From an uncultured Neomegalonema sp. (GTDB lineage Bacteria; Pseudomonadota; Alphaproteobacteria; Rhodobacterales; Rhodobacteraceae), in NCBI GenBank assembly GCA_938034615.1, contig CALHLW010000093.1:1-57389 (forward strand): a stretch of DNA of 57,389 bases. Direction: 5' to 3'. The position numbers and the translations under genes were made by a program. Positions 50,955 through 57,389 of this stretch are shown here, one piece after another. The stretch's first letter is position 1; each line of letters opens with the position of its first letter. Below the pieces are notes generated by a model. It ran no database searches and was not told the origin of the DNA. It worked only from the letters and a program-made list of their open reading frames with translations.

Positions 50955-52294
50955 TCGGTCTTCTCCCCCGGCTGCGGGTCATCCCCGTCCGTTGCCGTTC
51001 TAAGATAGTCGATCAGGTCTCGCCTGTCTTCCCGCTTTACGATGCGCTGCATCGGCATTTTCGAGCCGGGAGTATAATGGTCCGGTCCAAGATCGAAAAG
51101 CTTGTCGAGTGATATGTCGTCCCAAACGAGATCGATCCCGAGAAGTGCATCGGAATACTGATACCCGTCGAGCGTCCCGGCCTTGCGCCCGAATATGCGG
51201 TGGAGCGTTGGCCCTGCGCGCCGCCCCGAGGTGCCGTCGAGCGTGTGACAGATCGAGCATTTGCGCGCGAACTGGCGCTCGCCATTGGCCATGGTCGACG
51301 GGTCGCGGTGAAAGGCGCGAATCGGGCCGTCAGCCTCGCTGACAGAGATGGCTTCGTCCACCGGCCAGAAATCGGCGTGATCTAGGATCGTGCCCGCCAT
51401 GATATGCTTTGCCTCGGGATCGAAGGCGAGTGCCCAGACGGGGCCGCGCGGGACGGCGCGGAAATCCTTGATCGTGCGCCATGTCTGCGTATCGACGACG
51501 TGGATGTAGCCTTCACCGTCGCCGATGGCGATGCGGTTTCCGTCGCTGCTGAGTACGAGAGCGAGGACTGGCTGGCGACCGGAAGTGATATCCGCAACTT
51601 CCCTGCCCGACTCGATATCGACGATCCTGACGCCGCCGTCGAGCGCGCCATAGGCAAACCATCCGGCGTCGTCATTCATGACGAGGCGATTGACGCCAAA
51701 GCCATGGCTGACCTCGACCCGGTCGAAAGCCTGGTCAGCGACGGTCCAGCGGCGGATCGTGCCGTCGGAACTTGCGGAATAGAGATGCGCGCCGTCGGCG
51801 GAAAAGCGCACGGCCTGTACCGGCGCGCGATGCCCCTTGAGCAGGGCGAGCGGCTTGCGGGTTTCGAGATCCCACAATCCGACGACGCCGTCCCATCCTG
51901 CGCTGGCCGCGAGTTTGCCGTCTGTGTTTATGGCGAGGTCGAGAACCTTGCCTTTGTGGCCTTCGAGCGTGGCGACGGACTTGCCGTCGTCGAGGGACCA
52001 GAGGATCAGATCGAAATCGTCTCCGGCGGAGAGGGCATGGTCACCATTGGGGAGGAAAGTGGCGACATTCGCCGCCGCTTCATGGGCTTCGAGCCAGAGC
52101 GGTTCGGCATCCGCGTCGGTGACCGACCAGTAGCCGACCGAGTTGTCGAAGCTTGCCGTGAGGGCGTGTTGGCCGTCCGGTGAGATCGAAAGGCCCCGGA
52201 TCGGGCCACCATGTCCCTCGAACCGCCGGTAGCCGTCCGCGAGAGCGGGGCTGGCGAGACCGGCGAGGAGCAGGGCGTAAGCGAGGCAGCGCAT
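50951..52294 (-). CDS. Exported WD40 propeller fused to C-terminal cytochrome c
   Basis: 447 residues. Signal peptide 1-19 (MRCLAYALLLAGLASPALA). Residues 24-312 hold seven WD40-type blades, for example FEGHGGPIRGLSISPDGQHA, LEGHKGKVLDLAINTDGKLA and LKGHRAPVQAVRFSADGAHL, enough for one closed propeller. Residues 335-435 are a class I cytochrome c: heme motif Cys346-Ser-Ile-Cys349-His350, GPTLHRIFGRKAG, and a Met ligand in GSKMPM (Met413 or Met415). It follows fdh gamma by 12 bases and overlaps the next small gene. It could accept electrons from the cytochrome b subunit or act as a scaffold. Propeller plus cytochrome c recalls cd1 nitrite reductase in outline only; no heme d1 motif is claimed. 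Confidence 0.93.
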   Translation of the reverse strand: MRCLAYALLLAGLASPALADGYRRFEGHGGPIRGLSISPDGQHALTASFDNSVGYWSVTDADAEPLWLEAHEAAANVATFLPNGDHALSAGDDFDLILWSLDDGKSVATLEGHKGKVLDLAINTDGKLAASAGWDGVVGLWDLETRKPLALLKGHRAPVQAVRFSADGAHLYSASSDGTIRRWTVADQAFDRVEVSHGFGVNRLVMNDDAGWFAYGALDGGVRIVDIESGREVADITSGRQPVLALVLSSDGNRIAIGDGEGYIHVVDTQTWRTIKDFRAVPRGPVWALAFDPEAKHIMAGTILDHADFWPVDEAISVSEADGPIRAFHRDPSTMANGERQFARKCSICHTLDGTSGRRAGPTLHRIFGRKAGTLDGYQYSDALLGIDLVWDDISLDKLFDLGPDHYTPGSKMPMQRIVKREDRRDLIDYLRTATDGDDPQPGEKTE

Positions 52295-52306
52295 GACGCG
52301 GCTCCG

Positions 52307-53620
52307 TTACTCCGCCGGAACGGTGGGCTTCTTCGGCGCCCGGAGGGGCATGTCGCGGGTGCTCGGATTGCTGGCACCGGCGGGGCGGGGGATCTTGCCC
52401 TTCTTTTCCAGTTTGGCGACCCACATATCGTGGTGTTCGCGCGCCCAGTTCAGATCTACCTTGCCGCTGCCCATGGCCGAGAACGCGCCCTGCATTCCGA
52501 CCGAGCCGATATAGATATGGGCGATGACGACGACGATCATCACGACGGCAATGATCGTGTGCCATTGCTGCGCGTATTGCATTTCCTGAATCGGGGTCAG
52601 GGCGGTGTTGAGGGCGAGGGTGTAACCTACGGCCTCACCCGCAGCGTTCAGCTTTTCGAAGGTCGCGCTGAACATCGAATATTCATAGGGTTGGAGCAGG
52701 GCGATACCGGAGGCCGAGAGCGAGCCGCCGAGAATGATAACCAGCCAGAACAGGATTTTCTGACCGCCATTGAATTTGCGGGCATGGGGATGGCCATGCT
52801 GGCGCAGCATCCCGCCGAGTTGAGCGAGCCATTTCACGTCGGTCCATGTGGGGATGTTGCGGAACACCCACATGATGAAGATCATGATGAGTGACAGCAT
52901 GAAGGCCCAGGCGACGTTGTCATGTACCCATTTTCCGACCCCGGCGAACCAGGCATAAGCTTCCTTGCCGTAATTCGGTTCGATGGCGTCCGGGTTCATC
53001 TTCGCATGGACCCAGTCGATGGCGGGAACCAGATATTCGCGCCCGAAGAGCAGGGCGAGACCCGTAATTGCGAGGACGATGAAGCTGGTGGCCAGCAACC
53101 AGTGGCCGAACCGTTCGATGAAGGAAAAACGCTGGATTTTGATCGAAGACCAACCCGACATGATGCGGATGCGCCCCCGGATCAGAAGGAACAGGGTCAG
53201 CAGGATGAGCATCGCGAGGATTGCATACATCGTGTAGGTCGGTAGCGTCGATTGGCGCGTTTCCAGCCATTTCGCGCCCTCGTCCTGAACGAGGAACGAG
53301 GCATTCGGGTCTTGCGATGTCGTCGAGAATGTCTGTCCCTGCCGCGCGCGACGCCATAATTCGCTGTCCGAAAGACCGCCCTGCGTGCCGAGCGGGCCGG
53401 TGGTCGCGCTACCCTCTGAGTCGCCAGTGCCCGCATCAAGTGGCACGACCTCGCCGCGCTGGCGGCGGAGGATGTCTTCGAGGGTCTGCGCGCCGCCCGT
53501 CGCGGTTCTGTCCACTGCCGCCGGTTCGTCGGAGGATTGCGCGTAGGAGGATTCTCCCGACGCTACGAACAGCAGTGCTGCGAGCGTGAGAGCCAGCAGT
53601 TTCAGGAAGACCGTTTTCAT
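52307..53620 (-). CDS. fdoI: Formate dehydrogenase gamma subunit (cytochrome b556)
   Basis: 437 residues from the ATG at 53620 (MKTVFLKLLALTLAALLFVA), a GTG 9 bases earlier being in frame. A signal peptide and a periplasmic, Gly/Thr/Ser-rich extension of about 120 residues come first. The four-helix cytochrome b core follows: IQRFSFIERFGHWLLATSFI with a heme histidine, WVHDNVAWAFMLSLIMIFIM, HARKFNGGQKILFWLVIILG and QYAQQWHTIIAVVMIVVVIA with further histidines. It carries electrons from the ferredoxin subunit to quinone or to the adjacent cytochrome. The hairpin at 53697-53723 separates it from the beta gene. Confidence 0.93.
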   Translation of the reverse strand: MKTVFLKLLALTLAALLFVASGESSYAQSSDEPAAVDRTATGGAQTLEDILRRQRGEVVPLDAGTGDSEGSATTGPLGTQGGLSDSELWRRARQGQTFSTTSQDPNASFLVQDEGAKWLETRQSTLPTYTMYAILAMLILLTLFLLIRGRIRIMSGWSSIKIQRFSFIERFGHWLLATSFIVLAITGLALLFGREYLVPAIDWVHAKMNPDAIEPNYGKEAYAWFAGVGKWVHDNVAWAFMLSLIMIFIMWVFRNIPTWTDVKWLAQLGGMLRQHGHPHARKFNGGQKILFWLVIILGGSLSASGIALLQPYEYSMFSATFEKLNAAGEAVGYTLALNTALTPIQEMQYAQQWHTIIAVVMIVVVIAHIYIGSVGMQGAFSAMGSGKVDLNWAREHHDMWVAKLEKKGKIPRPAGASNPSTRDMPLRAPKKPTVPAE

Positions 53621-53696
53621 GGCAGGCACCCAATCGTCATCACACGCCAGTGAGTGGCGGAGAGAAATTCTTTGATTCCATAGGAGCGTAACGCGA

Positions 53697-53723
53697 AAGG
53701 CGGGGCCATCAAAGCCCCGCCTT
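53697..53723 (-). terminator. Hairpin between formate dehydrogenase beta and gamma genes
   Basis: A perfect 10-bp stem (AAGGCGGGGC 53697-53706 with GCCCCGCCTT 53714-53723) and a seven-base loop. On the minus strand only three T residues follow, so it should be a leaky terminator or an mRNA-stabilising structure, which would set the alpha/beta to gamma ratio. Confidence 0.6.
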
Positions 53724-53740
53724 CCCGTTTCATGGCGCGA

Positions 53741-54334
53741 TCAGGCGCCTTTCTGTCCGTAGGCCGTGCCCCAGCCCCATGCGCCGGAACCGAAGCCACG
53801 GGCAACCACACGCTCGCGATAGATGTCGGAGACGTCGTCTCCATCACCGGCGAGCAGGGCTTTGGTCGAGCACATCTCGGCGCAGATGGGAAGTTTCCCT
53901 TCCGCGATCCGGTTGCGCCCGTACTTCTGGAACTCGGCTTCGGAGTTCGTCTCTTCCGGGCCACCGGCGCAGAAGGTGCACTTGTCCATCTTGCCGCGGG
54001 AGCCGAAATTGCCGGCCTGCGGGTACTGCGGCGCGCCGAAGGGGCAGGCGTAGAAGCAGTAGCCACACCCGATGCACAGATCCTTGGAGTGCAGGACCAC
54101 GCCCTCTTCGGACTGGTAGAAGCAGTCCACGGGGCAAACGGCGGCGCAGGGCGCATCCGAGCAGTGCATACAGGCGACGGAGACCGAGCGTTCCCCCGGT
54201 TTGCCGTCATTGATCGTGACCACACGGCGACGGTTCACGCCCCATGGTACTTCGTGTTCGTTCTTACAGGCCGTGACGCAGGCGTTGCATTCGATGCAGC
54301 GCTCGGCGTCACAGAGGAACTTCATTCGTGCCAT
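53741..54334 (-). CDS. fdoH: Formate dehydrogenase beta subunit (four [4Fe-4S] ferredoxin)
   Basis: 197 residues, cytoplasmic-type sequence without its own signal. Four cluster motifs are present: CIECNACVTACKNEH, ACMHCSDAPCAAVCPVDC, CIGCGYCFYACPFG, and the CTFC...C pair in MDKCTFCAGG plus ICAEMC. The protein probably rides through the Tat system with the alpha subunit, as in the FdnGHI family. It lacks the C-terminal membrane helix of E. coli FdnH, so contact with the cytochrome b subunit must differ. It lies 15 bases after the alpha gene. Confidence 0.95.
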   Translation of the reverse strand: MARMKFLCDAERCIECNACVTACKNEHEVPWGVNRRRVVTINDGKPGERSVSVACMHCSDAPCAAVCPVDCFYQSEEGVVLHSKDLCIGCGYCFYACPFGAPQYPQAGNFGSRGKMDKCTFCAGGPEETNSEAEFQKYGRNRIAEGKLPICAEMCSTKALLAGDGDDVSDIYRERVVARGFGSGAWGWGTAYGQKGA

Positions 54335-54349
54335 AAGTCTGTGCCTCCC

Positions 54350-57253
54350 TTACGCTTTTTCGATCTTGCAGAGAGAGCATTTACTCTCCTGCATCTGCGT
54401 GACCGAATCGTAGCCGTAGGTCATTGCAGTGTTTGCGGATTCGCCAAGTACGTAAGGATCTGCGCCCTTCGGGTACTTGGAACGGCGGTCTTCGCCTTCG
54501 AGATGCCCACCGAAGTGGAACGGCATGAAGGCAACGCCCTTGCCGACGCGCTCGGTGATCATGGCCATGACCTTGACCTTCGAGCCTTCGGCACCTTCGA
54601 CCCAGACCTGTTCCCCGTCGCGCAGGCCAAGATCGTTGGCATCGCGGGGATTGATCTCGACGAACATGTCCTGCTGAAGTTCGGCAAGCCATGGGTTCGA
54701 GCGGGTTTCGTCGCCGCCACCCTCGTATTCGACCAGACGACCCGATGTGAGAATGATCGGATAGTCCTGCGAGAAGTCCTTGGCCTGGATCGACGCATAG
54801 AGCGTCGGCAGGCGATAGGCCTTGCGGTCGGAGTAGGTGGGGTAGTCCTCGACCAGATCGCGGCGGCTCGTGTAGAGCGGTTCGCGGTGGATCGGGACCG
54901 GATCGGGGAAGCTCCAGACCACGGTGCGGGCCTTGGCGTTCCCGAAAGGCGCACATTCGTGCAGGATCGCGACGCGCTGGATGCCGCCCGAAAGGTCGGT
55001 TTTCCAGTTCGTCTTGTCACCTGCGATCTTTTCGATCATCGCGCGTTCTTCGTCGGTCAGGTCGCCATCCCAGCCAAGCTCTTTAAGCATTGCCATGGTG
55101 AATTCGGGATAGCCGTCCTTGATCTCGGAGCCTTGCGAATAGACCCCTTCGGCCAGCAGATTCTCACCGTCCCGTTCGACGCCAAAGCGTGCACGGAAGG
55201 TAAGGCCGCCTTCAGAAACCGGCTTCGACATATCGTAGAGGTTCGGCGTGCCGGGGTGAGCCATCTCTGCGGTACCCCAGCTCGGCCAGGGCATTCCGTA
55301 GAATTCCCCGTCATTCGGGCCGCCAACCGCCTGAAGGGTCGTGCGGTCGAAGGTCTGCTGGTTCGCCATGTGAGACTTGATCCGGTCAGGATCCCAGCCT
55401 GTGTAGCCGATGGTCCACATTCCACCGTTGAACTCGCGGGTCGTGGCCTCGATATCGGGAATACCGTCGCCATCGCGCGGGATGTTGCGGAAGAAGCGGT
55501 CGGCAAAACCGAACTTGTCCGCGAACAGCGCCATGATCTCATGGTCCGTCTTGGACTCGAACAGCGGATCGAAGACCTTCTCGCGCCATTGAACCGAGCG
55601 GTTCGAGGCGGTTACGGAGCCTTCGCACTCGAACTGCGTCGTCGCGGGCAGGAGATAGGCTCCCTCCTCGCGGTCATGCAACATCGCCGTGACCGTCGGG
55701 AAAGGATCGATGACGACCAGAAGCTCGAGCTTCTCCATCGCCGTCTTCATTTCCTTCATGCGGGTCTGCGAGTTCGGCGCGTGGCCCCAGAAGACCATGG
55801 CCTTCAGGTTGTCTGGCTGGTCGATATTGTCGGCATCTTCGAGAACGCCGTCGATCCAGCGGGAGACCGGGATGCCCTTGCCTTCCATCAGCTCCTTCGA
55901 GCCGAATTGCGAGAGCAGGAACTCGTATTCGTCGTTCCATTCTTCGCGGGAGGCATCCTTGCCCATCCAGACGCGCGCCCAGTGTTTCCACGAGCCGGTC
56001 TTGAGGCCGTAATAGCCGGGCAGGGTATGCGAGAGGACGCCGAGATCGGTCGCACCCTGCACGTTGTCGTGGCCGCGGAAGATGTTCGTGCCGCCGCCGC
56101 TGGTGCCCATGTTGCCCAGCGCAAGCTGGAGAACGCAGTATGCGCGGGTGTTGTTATTGCCGTTCGTGTGCTGCGTGCCGCCCATGCACCAGATCACCGT
56201 GCCAGGACGGTTATTGGCCATGGTGCGCGCGACGCGCTTCATCTGGGAGCCGGGAACGCCGGTGACGCGCTCGACTTCCTCGGGGGTCCACTTCGCGACC
56301 TCTTCCTGAATCTGGTCCATGCCCCAGACGCGGGTGCGGATGAACTCCTTGTCCTCCCACCCGTTCTCGAAGACGTGCCAGAGGATGCCCCAGATCAGGG
56401 CGACGTCGGTGCCGGGGCGGAAGCGGACGTATTCATCCGCGTGTGCCGCCGTGCGCGTGAAGCGCGGGTCACAGACGATCAGCGGGGCGTTGTTCTGCTC
56501 TTTCGCTTTGAGCAGGTGCAGCAGCGACACCGGATGCGCTTCGGCAGGGTTGCCCCCGATCACGAAGATCGCGCGGCTGTTGTGGATGTCGTTGTAGCTG
56601 TTCGTCATGGCGCCGTAGCCCCATGTGTTCGCCACACCGGCAACCGTCGTCGAGTGACAGATACGCGCTTGGTGATCGACGTTGTTCGTGCCCCAATAGG
56701 CGGCGAACTTGCGGAACAGATACGCCTGTTCGTTGTTATGCTTGGCGGAACCGAGCCAGTAGACGCCGTCGGGACCAGCCGGACCCTTGCGGATCTCCAG
56801 CATCTTGTCACCGATCTCGTTGACCGCCTGATCCCACGAGATTTTCTTCCATTCGCCGCCTTCGAGCTTCATCGGGCTTTTGAGACGGCGTTCGCCATGG
56901 GCGTGTTCGCGGACCGCTGCGCCCTTGGCGCAATGGGCACCGAGGTTGAAGGGGCTGTCCCAGCCGGGTTCCTGACCCGTCCAGACGCCGCTCTGCACTT
57001 CCGCGATGACGGTACAACCGACCGAGCAGTGCGTGCAGACGGATTTCTTGATTTCGATGGACCCCGCGCCGGGTGTGGCAGCGGCGGCCTTTTGCACCGA
57101 ACCTGCGCTTGCACCGAGAGCGGCGAGGCCCCCGACAGCAAGACCGGAGCGGCGCAGGAACGTGCGGCGATCGACCGTCTCGTTCGCAATGGTCGTCAGG
57201 ATCGACGATCCCCGGGGGCGTTTCGCAACCCCGATGGATTTTTTCCTGAGCAT
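54350..57253 (-). CDS. fdoG: Formate dehydrogenase alpha subunit, Tat-exported, cysteine type
   Basis: 967 residues with GGGAGAG before the ATG. The Tat signal is DRRTFLRRSGLAVGGLAALG (28-47). An [4Fe-4S] site is formed by Cys73, Cys76, Cys80 and Cys108 (VCTHCSVGC, AHCAKG). The active site reads QARICHSTTVAGV with Cys199 (codon TGT) at the place of selenocysteine, and His200. The molybdopterin (bis-MGD) domain continues with IFVIGGNPAEAHP, GTDVALIWGILWHVFENGWE and GGTQHTNGNNNTRAYCV, and the C-terminal binding domain with DANDLGLRDGEQVWVEGAEG. It oxidises periplasmic formate to CO2 with electrons leaving through the beta subunit. Molybdenum or tungsten cannot be told from sequence. Confidence 0.97.
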   Translation of the reverse strand: MLRKKSIGVAKRPRGSSILTTIANETVDRRTFLRRSGLAVGGLAALGASAGSVQKAAAATPGAGSIEIKKSVCTHCSVGCTVIAEVQSGVWTGQEPGWDSPFNLGAHCAKGAAVREHAHGERRLKSPMKLEGGEWKKISWDQAVNEIGDKMLEIRKGPAGPDGVYWLGSAKHNNEQAYLFRKFAAYWGTNNVDHQARICHSTTVAGVANTWGYGAMTNSYNDIHNSRAIFVIGGNPAEAHPVSLLHLLKAKEQNNAPLIVCDPRFTRTAAHADEYVRFRPGTDVALIWGILWHVFENGWEDKEFIRTRVWGMDQIQEEVAKWTPEEVERVTGVPGSQMKRVARTMANNRPGTVIWCMGGTQHTNGNNNTRAYCVLQLALGNMGTSGGGTNIFRGHDNVQGATDLGVLSHTLPGYYGLKTGSWKHWARVWMGKDASREEWNDEYEFLLSQFGSKELMEGKGIPVSRWIDGVLEDADNIDQPDNLKAMVFWGHAPNSQTRMKEMKTAMEKLELLVVIDPFPTVTAMLHDREEGAYLLPATTQFECEGSVTASNRSVQWREKVFDPLFESKTDHEIMALFADKFGFADRFFRNIPRDGDGIPDIEATTREFNGGMWTIGYTGWDPDRIKSHMANQQTFDRTTLQAVGGPNDGEFYGMPWPSWGTAEMAHPGTPNLYDMSKPVSEGGLTFRARFGVERDGENLLAEGVYSQGSEIKDGYPEFTMAMLKELGWDGDLTDEERAMIEKIAGDKTNWKTDLSGGIQRVAILHECAPFGNAKARTVVWSFPDPVPIHREPLYTSRRDLVEDYPTYSDRKAYRLPTLYASIQAKDFSQDYPIILTSGRLVEYEGGGDETRSNPWLAELQQDMFVEINPRDANDLGLRDGEQVWVEGAEGSKVKVMAMITERVGKGVAFMPFHFGGHLEGEDRRSKYPKGADPYVLGESANTAMTYGYDSVTQMQESKCSLCKIEKA

Positions 57254-57341
57254 GATTACTCTCCCTGAGTTAGCCGTTAGGGACCGGGTCGGGGCCGGAT
57301 GTCAGGGCGTTCACGCAACCTGACGGGCCATCGAACGGGTC

Positions 57342-57389
57342 TCAGAAGCGGCAGCTATCCAGATATGCCTTTACGTGCGGCGTTTCGGT
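57342..57389 (-). CDS. 3' end of the gene upstream of the formate dehydrogenase operon
   Basis: The minus strand reads TETPHVKAYLDSCRF then TGA at 57342, in frame to the window edge. Only 15 residues are visible. The position, 88 bases before the alpha subunit, is where accessory genes (DUF3305/DUF3306-type proteins or a chaperone) are often found in such operons, and the PHV step suits that, but the identity is open. Confidence 0.45.
   Translation of the reverse strand, partial: TETPHVKAYLDSCRF

Noticed and set aside
56630-56680. Selenocysteine codon in formate dehydrogenase
   Set aside because: The active-site codon is TGT (cysteine), not TGA, so no SECIS element is needed.
53732-57268. 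1178-codon ORF on the plus strand across the formate dehydrogenase genes
   Set aside because: It is the antisense frame of the alpha and beta subunits, rich in Arg/Val/Asp/Ala with no domain; the minus-strand genes have full cofactor motifs.

Overview
The window is chromosomal DNA from a GC-rich alphaproteobacterium, most likely Rhodobacterales (Roseobacter/Paracoccaceae type). The signs are a gpsA-tsaD block divergent from hemC-hemD, a methylsuccinyl-CoA dehydrogenase of the ethylmalonyl-CoA pathway, two IalB-family periplasmic proteins, a DUF6456 regulator, a Tad/Cpa pilus operon and a cysteine-type respiratory formate dehydrogenase. I assign this from gene content alone and cannot name a genus. 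No insertion sequence, prophage or CRISPR array was seen.

Layout. 1-5.2 kb: the start of an unknown gene running off the left edge, a REP-like inverted pair, and a giant trimeric autotransporter adhesin built almost wholly of 14-residue YadA-type head repeats. 5.1-9.2 kb: a phasin-like/HhH protein, a DUF6456 regulator with a LexA-type box upstream, and a PAS histidine kinase. 9.2-14.4 kb: asparaginase, a tiny membrane protein, gpsA-tsaD, hemC-hemD and tRNA-Thr(CGU). 14.6-19.1 kb: a small FlbD-like protein and a TIGR03032-type protein, the latter divergent from a secreted FG-GAP/cadherin-like/DUF4214/RTX protein. 19.2-26.5 kb: mcd, an EamA transporter, a secreted protein of unknown function, a C-terminal J-domain protein, bolA, a response regulator, a DUF4177-type protein and an IalB protein.

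26.9-36.4 kb is one operon, cpaB-cpaC-cpaD-cpaE-cpaF-tadB-tadC, coding for the secretin, localisation ATPase, motor ATPase and inner-membrane platform of a Tad pilus. The pilin, prepilin peptidase and tadD/E/G genes are not in the window. 36.4-46 kb: ArsR and MarR regulators, a DUF1127 protein, a second IalB protein, a fasciclin lipoprotein coupled to an aminotransferase, a CoA ligase coupled to a crotonase, mtnA, a DUF302 protein and lipA. 46-50.8 kb: a GIY-YIG-like membrane protein, a decayed RTX fragment, heme A synthase, a PaaI thioesterase and an M3 oligopeptidase.

50.8-57.4 kb, minus strand: a formate dehydrogenase operon with a Tat-exported catalytic subunit (cysteine in place of selenocysteine), a four-cluster ferredoxin subunit and a cytochrome b subunit. 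These are followed by a seven-bladed WD40 protein carrying a C-terminal cytochrome c domain and, coupled to it by an ATGA overlap, a 50-residue protein. The last two genes are the least familiar part of a recognisable respiratory system and are my main candidate for something undescribed. Other leads are the phasin-HhH protein, the GIY-YIG-like membrane protein, the LexA-type box, and the very long low-complexity N-terminus of the Tad secretin.
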